From positions 372,001 to 436,000 of the forward strand of contig NZ_CANLTQ010000002.1 in assembly GCF_947494025.1 (NCBI RefSeq): a stretch of DNA of 64,000 nt, read 5' to 3'. Position numbers and translations under genes: made by a program. This DNA comes from an uncultured Jannaschia sp. GTDB taxonomy: Bacteria; Pseudomonadota; Alphaproteobacteria; Rhodobacterales; Rhodobacteraceae. The notes under the pieces were generated by a model that worked only from the letters and a program-made list of their open reading frames with translations, had not been told where the DNA came from and searched no databases. Each line of letters starts with the position of its first letter. Position 1 is the stretch's first letter. Below are positions 42,643-54,749 of this stretch, piece by piece.

Positions 42643-43206
42643 ATGCCCAAGATCAACGGCAACGAAATCCGCCCCGGCAACGTGCTCGAGCATGACGGCC
42701 ATCTCTGGTCGGCGGTCAAGGTCGATCACGTGAAACCCGGCAAGGGCGGTGCCTTCGCGCAGGTGGAAATGCGCAACCTCCGCAACGGCTCCAAGCTCAA
42801 CGAGCGGTTCCGGTCGGCCGACAAGGTCGAGCGCGTCCGGCTCGAGCAGAAGGACCAGCAATTCCTCTACGAGACCGATGGACGGCTCGTGTTCATGGAC
42901 ACCGCGACCTACGATCAGGTCGAGCTCGACGCGGAGATCCTGGGGGAGCGGCGCCCGTTTCTGCAGGACGGGATGATGGTGCAGGTCGAGTACTACGACG
43001 ACGAGGCGCTGAACGCGACCCTGCCGCAAAAGGTGATCTGCAAGATCGTCGAAACGGAGCCGGTGGTGAAGGGTCAGACCGCCGCCAACAGCTTCAAGCC
43101 CGCGCTGCTCGACAACGGCGTCCGGGTGATGGTTCCGCCCTTCGTCGGCCAGGACGAGGACATCGTGGTCAACACCGAGACGATGGAATATTCCGAGCGC
43201 GCCTGA
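42643..43206 (+). CDS. efp: Elongation factor P
   Basis: 187 residues, full length. Domain I has [19 protein letters not shown] and [12 protein letters not shown] with Lys34 at the loop tip that is modified (beta-lysylation type) in many species; domains II-III contain [35 protein letters not shown] and [17 protein letters not shown]. It relieves ribosome stalling at polyproline sequences. The lysine at 34 means an EpmA-like or other lysine pathway, not the arginine type. The start at ATG 42643 is fixed by homology. Confidence 0.97.
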   Translation: MPKINGNEIRPGNVLEHDGHLWSAVKVDHVKPGKGGAFAQVEMRNLRNGSKLNERFRSADKVERVRLEQKDQQFLYETDGRLVFMDTATYDQVELDAEILGERRPFLQDGMMVQVEYYDDEALNATLPQKVICKIVETEPVVKGQTAANSFKPALLDNGVRVMVPPFVGQDEDIVVNTETMEYSERA

Positions 43207-43249
43207 CCGGCGCTTGCCTGGCCCCGTGACGCCACCTAGGCTTCGCGCG

Positions 43250-43543
43250 ATGTGGCGCCTCGCCCCCCTCGCCCTGCTGGCGGCCTGCGCCGAACTGCCG
43301 CCGGTCGAGGGCACGGTTTCGTCCGACGCGCGGCAACGCGCGGCCCCGATCCTCGTGCCGCTCGATCCGCTTCTCGCGGAGGGATCGCGGCCGGGACGCG
43401 CGGACGCCGAGCGGACGGTCCTGACGGCCCGGGGCACGGCGCTTGGGGAAACCTCGATTCCCGCCCCTCGCACCGACGATCTCGACGCCCGCGCCCGCCG
43501 CCTGCAAGACCGCGCCGATGCGCTCCGGGCAGCGGAGCTCTGA
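43250..43543 (+). CDS. Small putative lipoprotein
   Basis: 97 residues. MWRLAPLALLAACAELPPVEG has a short signal peptide with a lipobox LLAAC, so Cys13 should be lipidated. The rest is charged and without recognised domain, containing AAPILVPLDPLLAEG and a C-terminal helix LDARARRLQDRADALRAAEL. It lies between efp and hom in the same direction. Anchoring in the outer membrane or inner membrane cannot be decided. Real gene likely from lipobox and codon use, but family unknown. Confidence 0.65.
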   Translation: MWRLAPLALLAACAELPPVEGTVSSDARQRAAPILVPLDPLLAEGSRPGRADAERTVLTARGTALGETSIPAPRTDDLDARARRLQDRADALRAAEL

Positions 43544-43613
43544 CGACGTTGCGCCGTTGACCGTCACCGACTAACCGGGTGCAGACCAGACAAGCAGCCC
43601 GGAGACATTGCAC

Positions 43614-44900
43614 ATGACCTCACCTCTCCGTCTCGGCATCGCAGGGCTCGGCACCGTGGGCGTGGGCGTGGCGCGAATGCTCGCGAGCAATGCCGACCTT
43701 CTTGTCGCGCGGACCGGGCGGGAGATCCGGATCGCCGCCGTCTCGGCCCGGACGCGCGACCGGGACCGCGGCGTCGACCTGTCGGGCTACGCTTGGGAGG
43801 ACGATCCCGTTGCCCTCGCCCGGCGCGACGACGTGGATTTGCTCGTGGAGCTGATGGGTGGTGCGGATGGTCCCGCGAAGGCCGCGACCGAGGCCGCGCT
43901 TGCCGCCGGCAAGCCCGTCGTGACCGCCAACAAGGCGATGCTCGCGATTCACGGCCAGGCGCTGGCCGAACTCGCGGAGGCGAACGGTGCGGCGCTGCGG
44001 TTCGAGGCGGCGGTCGCCGGCGGCATCCCCTGCATCAAGACGCTGACCGAGAGCCTCGCCGGTAACCGGATCACCCGTGTATCCGGGGTCATGAACGGGA
44101 CTTGCAACTACATCCTGACACGGATGGAGGACGCGGGCCTGCCCTACGACGAGGTGTTCGAGGAGGCGCGTGCGCTCGGCTATCTGGAGGCCGATCCGAC
44201 GCTCGACGTGGGCGGGATCGACGCCGCCCACAAGCTCGCGATCCTCGCCGCCATCGCCTTCGGCACGCAGGTCGATTTCGCGGGTGTCCAGCTGCAGGGG
44301 ATCGAGCGCATCTCGATCGACGACATCCACCGCGCCCGCGACATGGGCTACCGCATCAAGCTCCTGGGCGAGGCGCGCGCGACGCCGGAGGGGATCGAAC
44401 AGTCGATGCGCCCGACGCTCGTACCCGTCGACAGCCCGCTGGGCCAGCTTGAGGGCGGCACGAACATGGTGGTGATCGAGGGCGACGCCGTGGGCCGGAT
44501 CGTGCTGCGCGGCGCCGGCGCCGGCGAGGGTCCGACTGCCTCGGCCGTACTGGGCGACATCTGCGACGTGGCGCGCGGCCTCGATATTCCGTCCTTCGGT
44601 CAGCCGGCCACGACGCTGACCGTGGCCGCCCGCGCCACGACGGCGGCGTGCGCCGCGCATTATCTGCGGATGGTGCTGCGCGACGAGCCCGGCGCGCTCG
44701 CCCGCGTGGCCACGGTGCTGGGACGCGCCGGCGTTTCCATCGACCGGATGCGGCAATACAATCACGTGGGCGACGATGCGCCGGTGCTGATCGTCACCCA
44801 TCCCTGCCCCCCCGCTGTACTCGCCGCGGCGCTCGGGGAGGTGCAGGAAACGGGCGTCGTCCGGGGGGAGCCGGTGGCGCTGCAAATTCAGGCGCCCTGA
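43614..44900 (+). CDS. hom: Homoserine dehydrogenase
   Basis: 428 residues. LGIAGLGTVGVGVARML is the NAD(P) site, VVTANKAMLA, VAGGIPCIKTLTESLAGNRI and VSGVMNGTCNYILTRM the family signature, EADPTLDVGGIDAAHKLAILA the catalytic block, and HYLRMVLRDEPGALARVATVL the C-terminal ACT domain for allosteric threonine control. It reduces aspartate semialdehyde to homoserine, the branch to threonine and methionine. ATG 43614 is chosen with GGAGA 8 bases upstream rather than TTG 43608. Confidence 0.96.
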   Translation: MTSPLRLGIAGLGTVGVGVARMLASNADLLVARTGREIRIAAVSARTRDRDRGVDLSGYAWEDDPVALARRDDVDLLVELMGGADGPAKAATEAALAAGKPVVTANKAMLAIHGQALAELAEANGAALRFEAAVAGGIPCIKTLTESLAGNRITRVSGVMNGTCNYILTRMEDAGLPYDEVFEEARALGYLEADPTLDVGGIDAAHKLAILAAIAFGTQVDFAGVQLQGIERISIDDIHRARDMGYRIKLLGEARATPEGIEQSMRPTLVPVDSPLGQLEGGTNMVVIEGDAVGRIVLRGAGAGEGPTASAVLGDICDVARGLDIPSFGQPATTLTVAARATTAACAAHYLRMVLRDEPGALARVATVLGRAGVSIDRMRQYNHVGDDAPVLIVTHPCPPAVLAAALGEVQETGVVRGEPVALQIQAP

Positions 44901-44984
44901 TGCCGGACCGTCGTCCGCGTCGTGCTTGATATGCGCGGCCCCGCCCCCTAAGCCGGCGGCACAACCCACCTTCGAGGATCCCCG

Positions 44985-45944
44985 ATGCCCAAGATCGATT
45001 TCAACGACCGAATGCTGTCCCTCGGGCTCGCGCGCGTGTCCGAGGCCGCGGCCCTCGCCTCCGCCCGGCTGATCGGCCGGGGCGACGAGAAGGCCGCGGA
45101 TCAGGCGGCGGTCAACGCGATGCGGGATCAGCTGAACCTCCTCGACATCGCCGGCACGGTCGTCATCGGCGAGGGCGAGCGCGACGAAGCGCCCATGCTC
45201 TATATCGGCGAGGAGGTCGGCACCGGGAACGGCCCCGAGGTCGACATCGCGCTCGATCCGCTGGAGGGGACGACGCTGACGGCGAAGGACATGCCGAACG
45301 CTCTCACGGTGATCGCGATGGGACCGCGCGGCTCGATGCTGCATGCGCCGGACGTCTACATGGACAAGCTCGCCATCGGCCCCGGCTACCGCAACGGCGT
45401 CGTCACGATGGACATGTCGCCGGCGGAGCGGGTGAACGCCCTCGCCGCCGCCAAGGGCTGCTCCACGCAGGACATCACCGTCTGCGTGCTCGAGCGTCCG
45501 CGCCACGAGGAGATGCTGGCCGAGATCCGCGGCACCGGCGCCGCCGTGCGTCTCATCACCGACGGTGACGTCGCGGGCATCATCCATTGCGCGGAGGCCG
45601 CGACGACCGGCATCGACATGTACATGGGCTCGGGCGGCGCGCCGGAGGGCGTGCTAGCCGCCGCGGCGCTCAAATGCATGGGCGGGCAGATGTACGGACG
45701 CCTGACCTTCCGCAACGACGATGAGCGGGAGCGCGCGACGAAGGCCGGCATCACCAATCTCGATCGCGTCTATACCCGCGACGACCTCGTCACCGATGAC
45801 GTGATTTTCGCCGCGACCGGTGTGACGGACGGCTCGATTCTGGCGGGCATCAAGCGCGAGGTCGGCTACCTGACCGCCGAGACCATCCTGATGCGCTCCA
45901 AGACCGGCTCCGTTCGCCGCATGGTCTATCGCAACCCGACCTGA
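44985..45944 (+). CDS. glpX: Fructose-1,6-bisphosphatase class II
   Basis: 319 residues. RVSEAAALASARLIGRGDE, VVIGEGERDEAPMLYIGE and VDIALDPLEGTTLTA are the metal-binding, lithium-sensitive phosphatase motifs; MDKLAIGPGY, ITDGDVAGIIH and GSGGAPEGVLAAAALKCMGG continue the GlpX pattern. It removes the 1-phosphate of fructose 1,6-bisphosphate in gluconeogenesis, and in some relatives of sedoheptulose bisphosphate. The gene follows hom and precedes recJ with a 1-bp gap, an order seen in Rhodobacteraceae. Confidence 0.95.
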   Translation: MPKIDFNDRMLSLGLARVSEAAALASARLIGRGDEKAADQAAVNAMRDQLNLLDIAGTVVIGEGERDEAPMLYIGEEVGTGNGPEVDIALDPLEGTTLTAKDMPNALTVIAMGPRGSMLHAPDVYMDKLAIGPGYRNGVVTMDMSPAERVNALAAAKGCSTQDITVCVLERPRHEEMLAEIRGTGAAVRLITDGDVAGIIHCAEAATTGIDMYMGSGGAPEGVLAAAALKCMGGQMYGRLTFRNDDERERATKAGITNLDRVYTRDDLVTDDVIFAATGVTDGSILAGIKREVGYLTAETILMRSKTGSVRRMVYRNPT

Positions 45945-45945
45945 G

Positions 45946-47691
45946 ATGGGCTGGCTCGGCGTCACCGCCTCGGCCACGGGGCGGCGCTGGGTCGGGCCCG
46001 ACGCGGCCGAGGACCGTGCGGCGGAGGCGATCGCGCAGGCGGGCCTGCCGCTTGCCGTGGCGCGGCACCTCGCGCGGCGGGGCGTCGGGACCGGCACTGC
46101 GGCGGCCTTCCTCGACCCGAAGCTGCGCGACCTCCTGCCCGATCCGCTGACGCTGCGCGACATGGGTGTCGCCGCCGCTCGCCTGTCGGCGGCGGCCGCA
46201 CGGGGGGAACGGATCGCCATCTTCGCCGATTACGACGTGGACGGCGCGGCCTCGGCGGCGCTGCTGGTCTGGTGGCTGCGCGCCCTCGATCGCGAGGCGA
46301 CGCTTTATGTGCCCGACCGGATCGAGGAGGGCTACGGCCCGAACGCTCCCGCCATCGCCCGGCTCGCCGGGGATCACGACCTGATCGTCTGTGTCGATTG
46401 CGGCACGCTCAGTCACGACGCGCTCGCCGCGGCCGAGGGGCGGGCCGATGTGGTCGTGCTCGACCACCATCTCGGCGGCGAGACGTTGCCCCCGGCCCTC
46501 GCCGTGGTGAATCCGAACCGGATGGACGAGACCGGAGAGCTCGCGCATCTCTGCGCCGCGACGGTGGTGTTCCTTTGCCTCGTCGAGGCCAACCGGCAAC
46601 GGCGCGCAAGAAACGAGGCCACGCCGGACCTGATGGCGATGCTCGACCTCGTGGCGCTCGCCACCGTCGCCGATGTCGCACCGCTTCTTGGGGTCAATCG
46701 CGCGCTCGTCCGGCAGGGCCTGCTCGTCCTGCGCAATCGCTCGCGTCCGGGGCTGCGTGCGCTGGCGGATGCGGCGCGGATGGACGGTCCGCCGACCGCC
46801 TACCATCTGGGCTACCTGCTCGGGCCCCGGATCAACGCGGGCGGGCGCATCGGCGCCGCTGATCTCGGCGCGCGGCTCCTTTCCACCACCTCCGACGCCG
46901 AGGCGGGCGCACTGGCCGAGCGGCTCGACACGCTCAACGCCGAGCGCCGCGCGATCGAGGCGCAGGTGACGCAGGCCGCGATGGCCCAGGCCGAAGCGAT
47001 CGCCGACGGCCTGCTCGTCTGGGCGGCGGGCGAAGGCTGGCATCCCGGCGTGGTCGGCATCGTCGCCTCCCGTCTGAAGGAGGCGCTGAACCGTCCGGCG
47101 GTGGTGATCGGTCTGCGCGAGGACGGCATCGGACAGGGTTCGGCGCGCTCCGTTTCGGGCATCGACCTCGGCGTTTCGGTGCAGCGGCTGGCGGCCGAGG
47201 GCTGGCTCCTGAAGGGCGGTGGCCACCGGATGGCCGCGGGGCTCACGGTCGAGGCGGGCAAGATCGAGGGCGCGATGGCCCGGCTGGGCGAGTTGCTCGC
47301 GCAACAGGGCGCGGGCGCGGGCGGGCCGCGCGATCTTCGGCTGGACGGCACGTTGATGCCGGGCGCGGCCACGCGCGAGCTCGTGGACCAGCTCGAGGGG
47401 GCCGGCCCTTTCGGACAAGGCGCCCCCGCGCCGCGCTTCGCCTTTCCGTCCCTGCGGGCGTCGCATGCGCGCCCCGTGGGGGACGGACATCTCAAGGTCA
47501 CCTTCACCGATGGCGGGCCCCTCCGACTCGACGCCATCGCATTCCGTGCCGGGGCCAGCGGCCTGACCCAGGCCATCGAACGCGCTGCCGGTGCGCCGCT
47601 CCACGTGGCGGGACGGCTCGAGCTCAACCGCTGGCAGGGCCGTGAAAGCGTCCAGCTGAAACTCGAGGACGTCGCGCATCCGACGGAGTGA
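45946..47691 (+). CDS. recJ: Single-stranded-DNA-specific exonuclease RecJ
   Basis: 581 residues. The DHH phosphoesterase motifs are visible: IFADYDVDGAASAALLV, VCVDCGT, VVLDHHLGGE and, further on, DLVALATVADVAPL, plus GPRINAGGRIG and GHRMAAGLTV of the DHHA1 region. A C-terminal OB-like domain begins near 460. RecJ degrades single-stranded DNA 5' to 3' in RecF-pathway recombination, mismatch and base-excision repair. It starts one base after the glpX stop. Confidence 0.95.
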   Translation: MGWLGVTASATGRRWVGPDAAEDRAAEAIAQAGLPLAVARHLARRGVGTGTAAAFLDPKLRDLLPDPLTLRDMGVAAARLSAAAARGERIAIFADYDVDGAASAALLVWWLRALDREATLYVPDRIEEGYGPNAPAIARLAGDHDLIVCVDCGTLSHDALAAAEGRADVVVLDHHLGGETLPPALAVVNPNRMDETGELAHLCAATVVFLCLVEANRQRRARNEATPDLMAMLDLVALATVADVAPLLGVNRALVRQGLLVLRNRSRPGLRALADAARMDGPPTAYHLGYLLGPRINAGGRIGAADLGARLLSTTSDAEAGALAERLDTLNAERRAIEAQVTQAAMAQAEAIADGLLVWAAGEGWHPGVVGIVASRLKEALNRPAVVIGLREDGIGQGSARSVSGIDLGVSVQRLAAEGWLLKGGGHRMAAGLTVEAGKIEGAMARLGELLAQQGAGAGGPRDLRLDGTLMPGAATRELVDQLEGAGPFGQGAPAPRFAFPSLRASHARPVGDGHLKVTFTDGGPLRLDAIAFRAGASGLTQAIERAAGAPLHVAGRLELNRWQGRESVQLKLEDVAHPTE

Positions 47692-47770
47692 CAAGAGAGA
47701 CGAGAATTTCCTCGAAAATCCGCTTGCGACCGCAGAACCCCTCGCCTAAACACCCCTCACGCCGGCACAC

Positions 47771-47845
47771 GGCCCGTTCGTCTATCGGTTAGGACGCCAG
47801 GTTTTCAACCTGGAAAGAGGGGTTCGATTCCCCTACGGGCTGCCA
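47771..47845 (+). tRNA. tRNA-Glu (anticodon TTC)
   Basis: 75 bases: acceptor GGCCCGT/ACGGGCT, D arm with CTATCGGTTAGGAC, anticodon loop in CAGGTTTTCAACCTG giving TTC, T arm GGGGTTCGATTCCCC and encoded CCA at 47843-47845. A short T-run (TTTT) follows. Confidence 0.97.
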
Positions 47846-47958
47846 TTTTCCCTACATTCTTTCGAGAGAACCGGGGAATATTGGCGTCTTCACGGCGTGG
47901 CTCAGCCTTGGGGCGTAACCGTCGGGTTCGGGCCGAACGTTGCCGGGTTCGTCGGGGC

Positions 47959-48984
47959 TCAGGCGGGCGGCGGTACGTCGCTCGCCCGGCGTCCGGCAAA
48001 GTCGGGGTCGGCGATCGACAGGCGGGAACGACCGGATCGCTTCGACTCGTAGAGCGCCCTGTCGGCATCGGAAACCAGACGTGTGGTTTCGATCTCGTCG
48101 TAGAAGTTCGACATCGTGATGCCGATGCTGCCCGAAATGCGGCACGTATGGCCCTGCCAGTCGATCGGCGTCTCCAGTCGCCCGATTATGCGGGTCGCGA
48201 TCCGGCGCATGATCTCGACCTCTTCGCAATCGGCGAAGACCAGCATGAATTCGTCGCCGCCCGTCCGCGCGACCATGTCGTCACGGCGCACCTGGGCCCG
48301 AAGGATGCGGGCCACGTGTTGGAGCACGTGATCCCCGGCGGCATGTCCCATCGTGTCGTTGATTGACTTGAAGAAATCGAGATCGAGATGCATGAGCCCG
48401 AACGACTGCTCCTGCCGCTCGGCGAGGCGGGCCAGATGTATGTCCATCGCCCGGCGATTGCTCAGACCTGTGAGCTTGTCGGTCACGGCCTCTTCCTCGG
48501 CAGCCTGCCGCGCGGTCTCCAGCCGGTCGCTCAGACGCTGGAACTCCGTCAGGACGACATTGTGCGCCTCCTTCAGGAAAAGCAGATCGACCGTCGGGTC
48601 GGTTTCGGAGAAGTCCTGTGCGGTCAGCCGATGCCGCCGCAGGGCCTCGCCCGGCTCGGCGCTGAACGACAGGATCAGCAGGACGCCCCCGTTCACGAGC
48701 GGGATCGCCATGCAACGCAGCCGGGTCGGCCGCTCGCCGGGGCCCACCTGCGTTTCGCGCAGGAGTTCGACCTTGAGGCGCCCGCCGGCCCGGGCGCGAA
48801 GCGCATCCATATCCGCCGAAAAGGCCGGCGAGACGAATCGCAGCACGTCGGCGATCCGGTCCTTCTGCCGCAAGGGCGCGATCCGCGCGAGCGTCGCACC
48901 CGAATGGCTCACCCTTCCGTCCGGCTCGAGCAGGAGCATCATCGGCAACGTCCGGGCAATAACGCAGGGATCGACGGTGATCAC
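47959..48984 (-). CDS. Diguanylate cyclase with HNOBA-like N-terminal domain, partner of H-NOX
   Basis: 341 residues from GTG 48984. The first 110 residues (MMLLLEPDGRVSHSGATLARIAPL, ADVLRFVSPAF) resemble the heme-NO-binding-associated (HNOBA/PAS-like) domain; a helical linker (FLKEAHNVVLTEFQRLSDRLE) leads to the GGDEF domain, with TDKLTGLSNRRAMD, LDLDFFKSINDTMGH, ARTGGDEFMLVF and RISGSIGIT. The active site is an intact GGDEF, and RRDD five residues before it is a typical I-site for product inhibition. It should make c-di-GMP. The start lies 1 base beyond the H-NOX stop, so heme sensor and enzyme form a pair. Confidence 0.9.
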   Translation of the reverse strand: MITVDPCVIARTLPMMLLLEPDGRVSHSGATLARIAPLRQKDRIADVLRFVSPAFSADMDALRARAGGRLKVELLRETQVGPGERPTRLRCMAIPLVNGGVLLILSFSAEPGEALRRHRLTAQDFSETDPTVDLLFLKEAHNVVLTEFQRLSDRLETARQAAEEEAVTDKLTGLSNRRAMDIHLARLAERQEQSFGLMHLDLDFFKSINDTMGHAAGDHVLQHVARILRAQVRRDDMVARTGGDEFMLVFADCEEVEIMRRIATRIIGRLETPIDWQGHTCRISGSIGITMSNFYDEIETTRLVSDADRALYESKRSGRSRLSIADPDFAGRRASDVPPPA

Positions 48985-48985
48985 C

Positions 48986-49582
48986 TCAGGTCACCCCGCC
49001 CAGGGTGAACTCGCGCGGCGCTTGGTAGGCCTGTTCGATAACCTGCACGGTCACCTCGTCGATCCACACATCGCCGATGCGTCTGGCCCGGCCGGTATCA
49101 ATCAGCGCGAGCGTGCCGTAATCGTCGGCCATCGCCCGCAGACTGCCCGCCAGAACGGCGCCGGCGCCGGGAAACGACCATCGCGAGGTCACATGGAAGG
49201 CGTTCGCCTTCGGCTCGGCGATCTCGAAATGCGGCAGGTCCATCCCCGGAAGCGCCATGCGGCCGCGGTCGTGAAGCTCGTCCAGGGAATACAGCAAATC
49301 AACGAAAGTCCGCCCCGAAAAACGGATCAGGCGCCGCACGTGCTCAAGCGGCGGATGCGTGCAGATCCAGTGGCCGATATCCTCGAGGATCGCGGTGACG
49401 GGCCGGTTCAGGCGCGCGCCCGTGGCGTCGATGAGGCGGATCATCAGGTCCGCATCGTAGGTCCGCAACGCCTCGAACCGCCCGTGGGGGGCGTCGGCGT
49501 TGCGGCGAATGCCCGCCCAGACCCGGGATCCGTGTTGGGCGATCACGAATTCCTCGAGTGTCTTGCAGATCAAACCGTGCAC
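48986..49582 (-). CDS. Heme NO-binding (H-NOX) domain protein
   Basis: 198 residues from GTG 49582 with GGAGG just upstream. MHGLICKTLEEFVIAQHG is the H-NOX opening. LLYSLDELHDRGRMALPGM contains His104, aligned with the proximal heme ligand of sGC (LHDH), and FHVTSRWSFPG near 129-139 carries Arg134 of the YxSxR heme-propionate motif, but the Tyr and Ser are replaced by His130 and Thr132. GAVLAGSLRAMADDYGTL closes the domain. It should bind NO (or possibly other ligands) and control the adjacent cyclase. It follows the HAD gene by 61 bp on the same strand. Confidence 0.85.
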   Translation of the reverse strand: MHGLICKTLEEFVIAQHGSRVWAGIRRNADAPHGRFEALRTYDADLMIRLIDATGARLNRPVTAILEDIGHWICTHPPLEHVRRLIRFSGRTFVDLLYSLDELHDRGRMALPGMDLPHFEIAEPKANAFHVTSRWSFPGAGAVLAGSLRAMADDYGTLALIDTGRARRIGDVWIDEVTVQVIEQAYQAPREFTLGGVT

Positions 49583-49643
49583 CCCGCCCTCCGATCCGGA
49601 TTCAGCGCCTAGCGGTTTCAAGCAATCATTCCTGAAGATCGGG

Positions 49644-50351
49644 TTAAATCCGGGGTATCGTCAGGCCCTGCGCTTCGAGCCATCGCGGCAGATGGGTCGC
49701 ATCCGGCAGCACGATCTCCGCATGCTCCGCAAGGCGGTCGCAGCCGAGCGTCCCGGTCAGCACGGCGACCGCGCGCAGCCCCGCCCCACGCGCCGCCTCC
49801 ATGTCGGTAAGACCGTCGCCGACCAGAACGACCTCCTGCCGCGGCACGCCCAGATCATCGGCGAAGGCCGCGGCGCCCCGGGGATCCGGTTTGGCGCCAT
49901 AGCCGCTGTCACAGCCGATCACACGGCAAAGATACGGCGCAAGCCCCAGCCGGTCGAGCTGCACTTCGGCCTCCTCGGCGACCGCGTTGGTCAGAACACC
50001 AAGCGCAAGGCCCGATTCCCGAAGGCGGGCCAGAATTCCGGGCAAACCCGGGATCGCGACCTGCTCGGTTGCCGCCTGACGCGGCGCGAGCCAGTCGGCG
50101 AGCCGGTCGGCCGGCCAACCGATACGCTTGCCCACCGTCTCGGCCACGCGGTCTCCCGTCGCCGTGACGAACAGGCCGTCCGCGGCGATCCGTCCGCCCT
50201 GCAGGTCGTAGCCGTAAGCCTCCGCGATCGCCGCGGGATCGGCGCCCGAAGCGCGGGCCAGCGCGTAGATCGTCTCCGGCATCCACGCCTCCCAGGTGGC
50301 GCGGAAATCGGTCAGCGTGCCGTCCTTGTCGAACAGGATCGCGCGGATCAT
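49644..50351 (-). CDS. HAD family hydrolase, phosphoglycolate-phosphatase-like
   Basis: 235 residues. FDKDGTLTDF is motif I, LGVLTNAV motif II, GAKPDPRG motif III (Lys) and VGDGLTDMEAARGAG motif IV, with a helical cap domain between residues 18 and 95. Such enzymes dephosphorylate small sugar phosphates, phosphoglycolate being common, but specificity is not readable. It is 10 bp downstream of the DUF1223 gene and upstream of the H-NOX pair. Confidence 0.87.
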   Translation of the reverse strand: MIRAILFDKDGTLTDFRATWEAWMPETIYALARASGADPAAIAEAYGYDLQGGRIAADGLFVTATGDRVAETVGKRIGWPADRLADWLAPRQAATEQVAIPGLPGILARLRESGLALGVLTNAVAEEAEVQLDRLGLAPYLCRVIGCDSGYGAKPDPRGAAAFADDLGVPRQEVVLVGDGLTDMEAARGAGLRAVAVLTGTLGCDRLAEHAEIVLPDATHLPRWLEAQGLTIPRI

Positions 50352-50361
50352 GGCTTCGGTC

Positions 50362-51042
50362 TCAATCCAGACGTATCGCGCCGACGATCGGCCCGGGCTT
50401 TCCGTCCACGACTTCCTGCGCGAGGACGGCCTGCACCAGCCCGTCCTCGGGCTCGGGTACTGCCACGGTCGTCTCCGACCCGTCCCAGTCCTGAAGGATC
50501 GTCCAGGATTCGACGATGTTGTGGTAAGTCATGTCGTGGCCCGCATTCTCGCCCTGCAGGATGTGGACCGACGAGGTGGGCCGATAGGTCACGAGGATAA
50601 GGACGCCATCCTTGTCGCTCGGCCCCGCGGTCACCTCGCGGCCCTCCCCGGGCGCGGGCCGCAGCACGTCATGGGTCCGCCCCGCATGCTTCATCACCAG
50701 TTCCGCCAGCGTCATGCCCGAGGGACCGGCGACCTGATCCATGCCGCCCACGACGAAGTGGGGCGTATAGACGACGCTCGATCCGGCCGCCGCCGCATAG
50801 GCGCGCTGGCGGTCCACATAAGCCGGCTTCGCGAAGGTGTCGGCCCAGCCGATCCAGTCCCAGTAATCGACATGCAGCGAGAGCGCGATGACGTCGTCGC
50901 GACCCGCAAGCTCGCCCAGCATCTCGTCGGCCGGCGGACAGGCCGAGCATCCCTGCGAGGTAAAAAGTTCGACGACGACCGGATCGGCGGCCGCAGGCTG
51001 TAACATGCAGGCGAACAGGGCGGCGGAAAGGGCGGCGCGCAT
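50362..51042 (-). CDS. DUF1223 family secreted thioredoxin-like protein
   Basis: 226 residues. The signal peptide is MRAALSAALFACMLQPAAAD. The mature start VVVELFTSQGCSACPPADEML contains a CxxC pair within the DUF1223 motif, followed by VIALSLHVDYWDWIGW, TPHFVVGGMDQ and EDGLVQAVLAQ. DUF1223 proteins are exported and thioredoxin-fold related; the role is unknown, and a periplasmic thiol function is plausible from the CSAC pair. It lies downstream of acnA after a probable terminator. Confidence 0.88.
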   Translation of the reverse strand: MRAALSAALFACMLQPAAADPVVVELFTSQGCSACPPADEMLGELAGRDDVIALSLHVDYWDWIGWADTFAKPAYVDRQRAYAAAAGSSVVYTPHFVVGGMDQVAGPSGMTLAELVMKHAGRTHDVLRPAPGEGREVTAGPSDKDGVLILVTYRPTSSVHILQGENAGHDMTYHNIVESWTILQDWDGSETTVAVPEPEDGLVQAVLAQEVVDGKPGPIVGAIRLD

Positions 51043-51170
51043 CGGCAGGCTCCGGTCGAATGATCCGTCCGGTCTAGCGGGGTCGCGCCGCAGCGGCCAT
51101 GCACGGACCCGTCACAAGATCGCGAAGGTGCGACCCGGCCACACGGCCGCCCGGACCCGGGCGGCGAGGA

Positions 51171-51193
51171 AACGGCCCCGCCACAGGGCCGTT
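51171..51193 (-). terminator. Intrinsic terminator downstream of acnA
   Basis: AACGGCCC (51171-51178) pairs with GGGCCGTT (51186-51193) around a 7-base loop. On the minus strand the stem is followed by TTCCTCGCC. It starts 23 bp past the acnA stop. Confidence 0.65.
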
Positions 51194-51215
51194 CGCGTCG
51201 TCGGATTCGGCCGGA

Positions 51216-53990
<2,775 letters not shown>

Positions 53991-54125
53991 GGGCTTGCTC
54001 CGGCTGGGCTGGCACGATGGGGATTTGGCTGACCAATGCCCGAAAGGCCGGACGGATTCAAGGGTATACCGTGGTATGCAGACGACCCCCTTCCGCATCC
54101 GGACGCGTTGCGGATAAAGGACGGC

Positions 54126-54749
54126 ATGGACCGCGTCGTCTCCGAACTGACCTGCTGCCGGGGCGAGGCGATCGTGCTTGAGGGCGTGTCCTTCGCGCTT
54201 CGCGGCGGTCGCGCGCTGGTGCTGCGCGGCCCGAACGGGGCGGGCAAGACGACGCTTCTGCGCACCCTCGCCGGGCTGACGCCGCCCGTCTCCGGCGCGA
54301 TGCCGGACCCGGAGGGCGCGGCCTATGCCGGGCACGCGGACGGCCTGAAGGCGCAGCTTACCGTGGCCGAGAACCTCGCCTTCTGGGCCGCGATCTTCGG
54401 CACCGGTCCGGCCGAGGTCGAAGGGGCCATTCGCGGCTTCGACCTCGCCCCCCTTCGCGAGCGGCGCGCGGCGGAGCTCTCGGCCGGGCAGAAGCGCCGC
54501 GCGGGGCTGGCGCGCCTCCTCGTCACCGGACGCGACCTCTGGCTCCTCGACGAACCGACCGTGTCGCTCGACCGGACGGCCGTGAACCGGTTCGCCTGCG
54601 TCATGCGCGGGCATCTCGATGCAGGCGGCGCCGCGATTCTGGCGACCCATATCGACCTCGGCATCGAGGCCGATGAGCTCGACGTCGCGGCCTTTGCCGC
54701 GAAGCGGGAGGCGACGCTCCGCGACCCCTTCGCCGAGGCCGTCGAGTGA
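54126..54749 (+). CDS. ccmA: Heme exporter ATP-binding protein CcmA
   Basis: 207 residues. Walker [17 protein letters not shown] near 40, [22 protein letters not shown] is a CcmA-typical block, signature [15 protein letters not shown] and Walker [13 protein letters not shown]. With CcmB it forms the ABC module that, with CcmC, releases holo-CcmE in cytochrome c maturation. Start ATG 54126 has AAGGAC upstream and gives the normal size; the frame extends to ATG 54036 without similarity. The stop overlaps ccmB (GTGA). Confidence 0.93.
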   Translation: MDRVVSELTCCRGEAIVLEGVSFALRGGRALVLRGPNGAGKTTLLRTLAGLTPPVSGAMPDPEGAAYAGHADGLKAQLTVAENLAFWAAIFGTGPAEVEGAIRGFDLAPLRERRAAELSAGQKRRAGLARLLVTGRDLWLLDEPTVSLDRTAVNRFACVMRGHLDAGGAAILATHIDLGIEADELDVAAFAAKREATLRDPFAEAVE

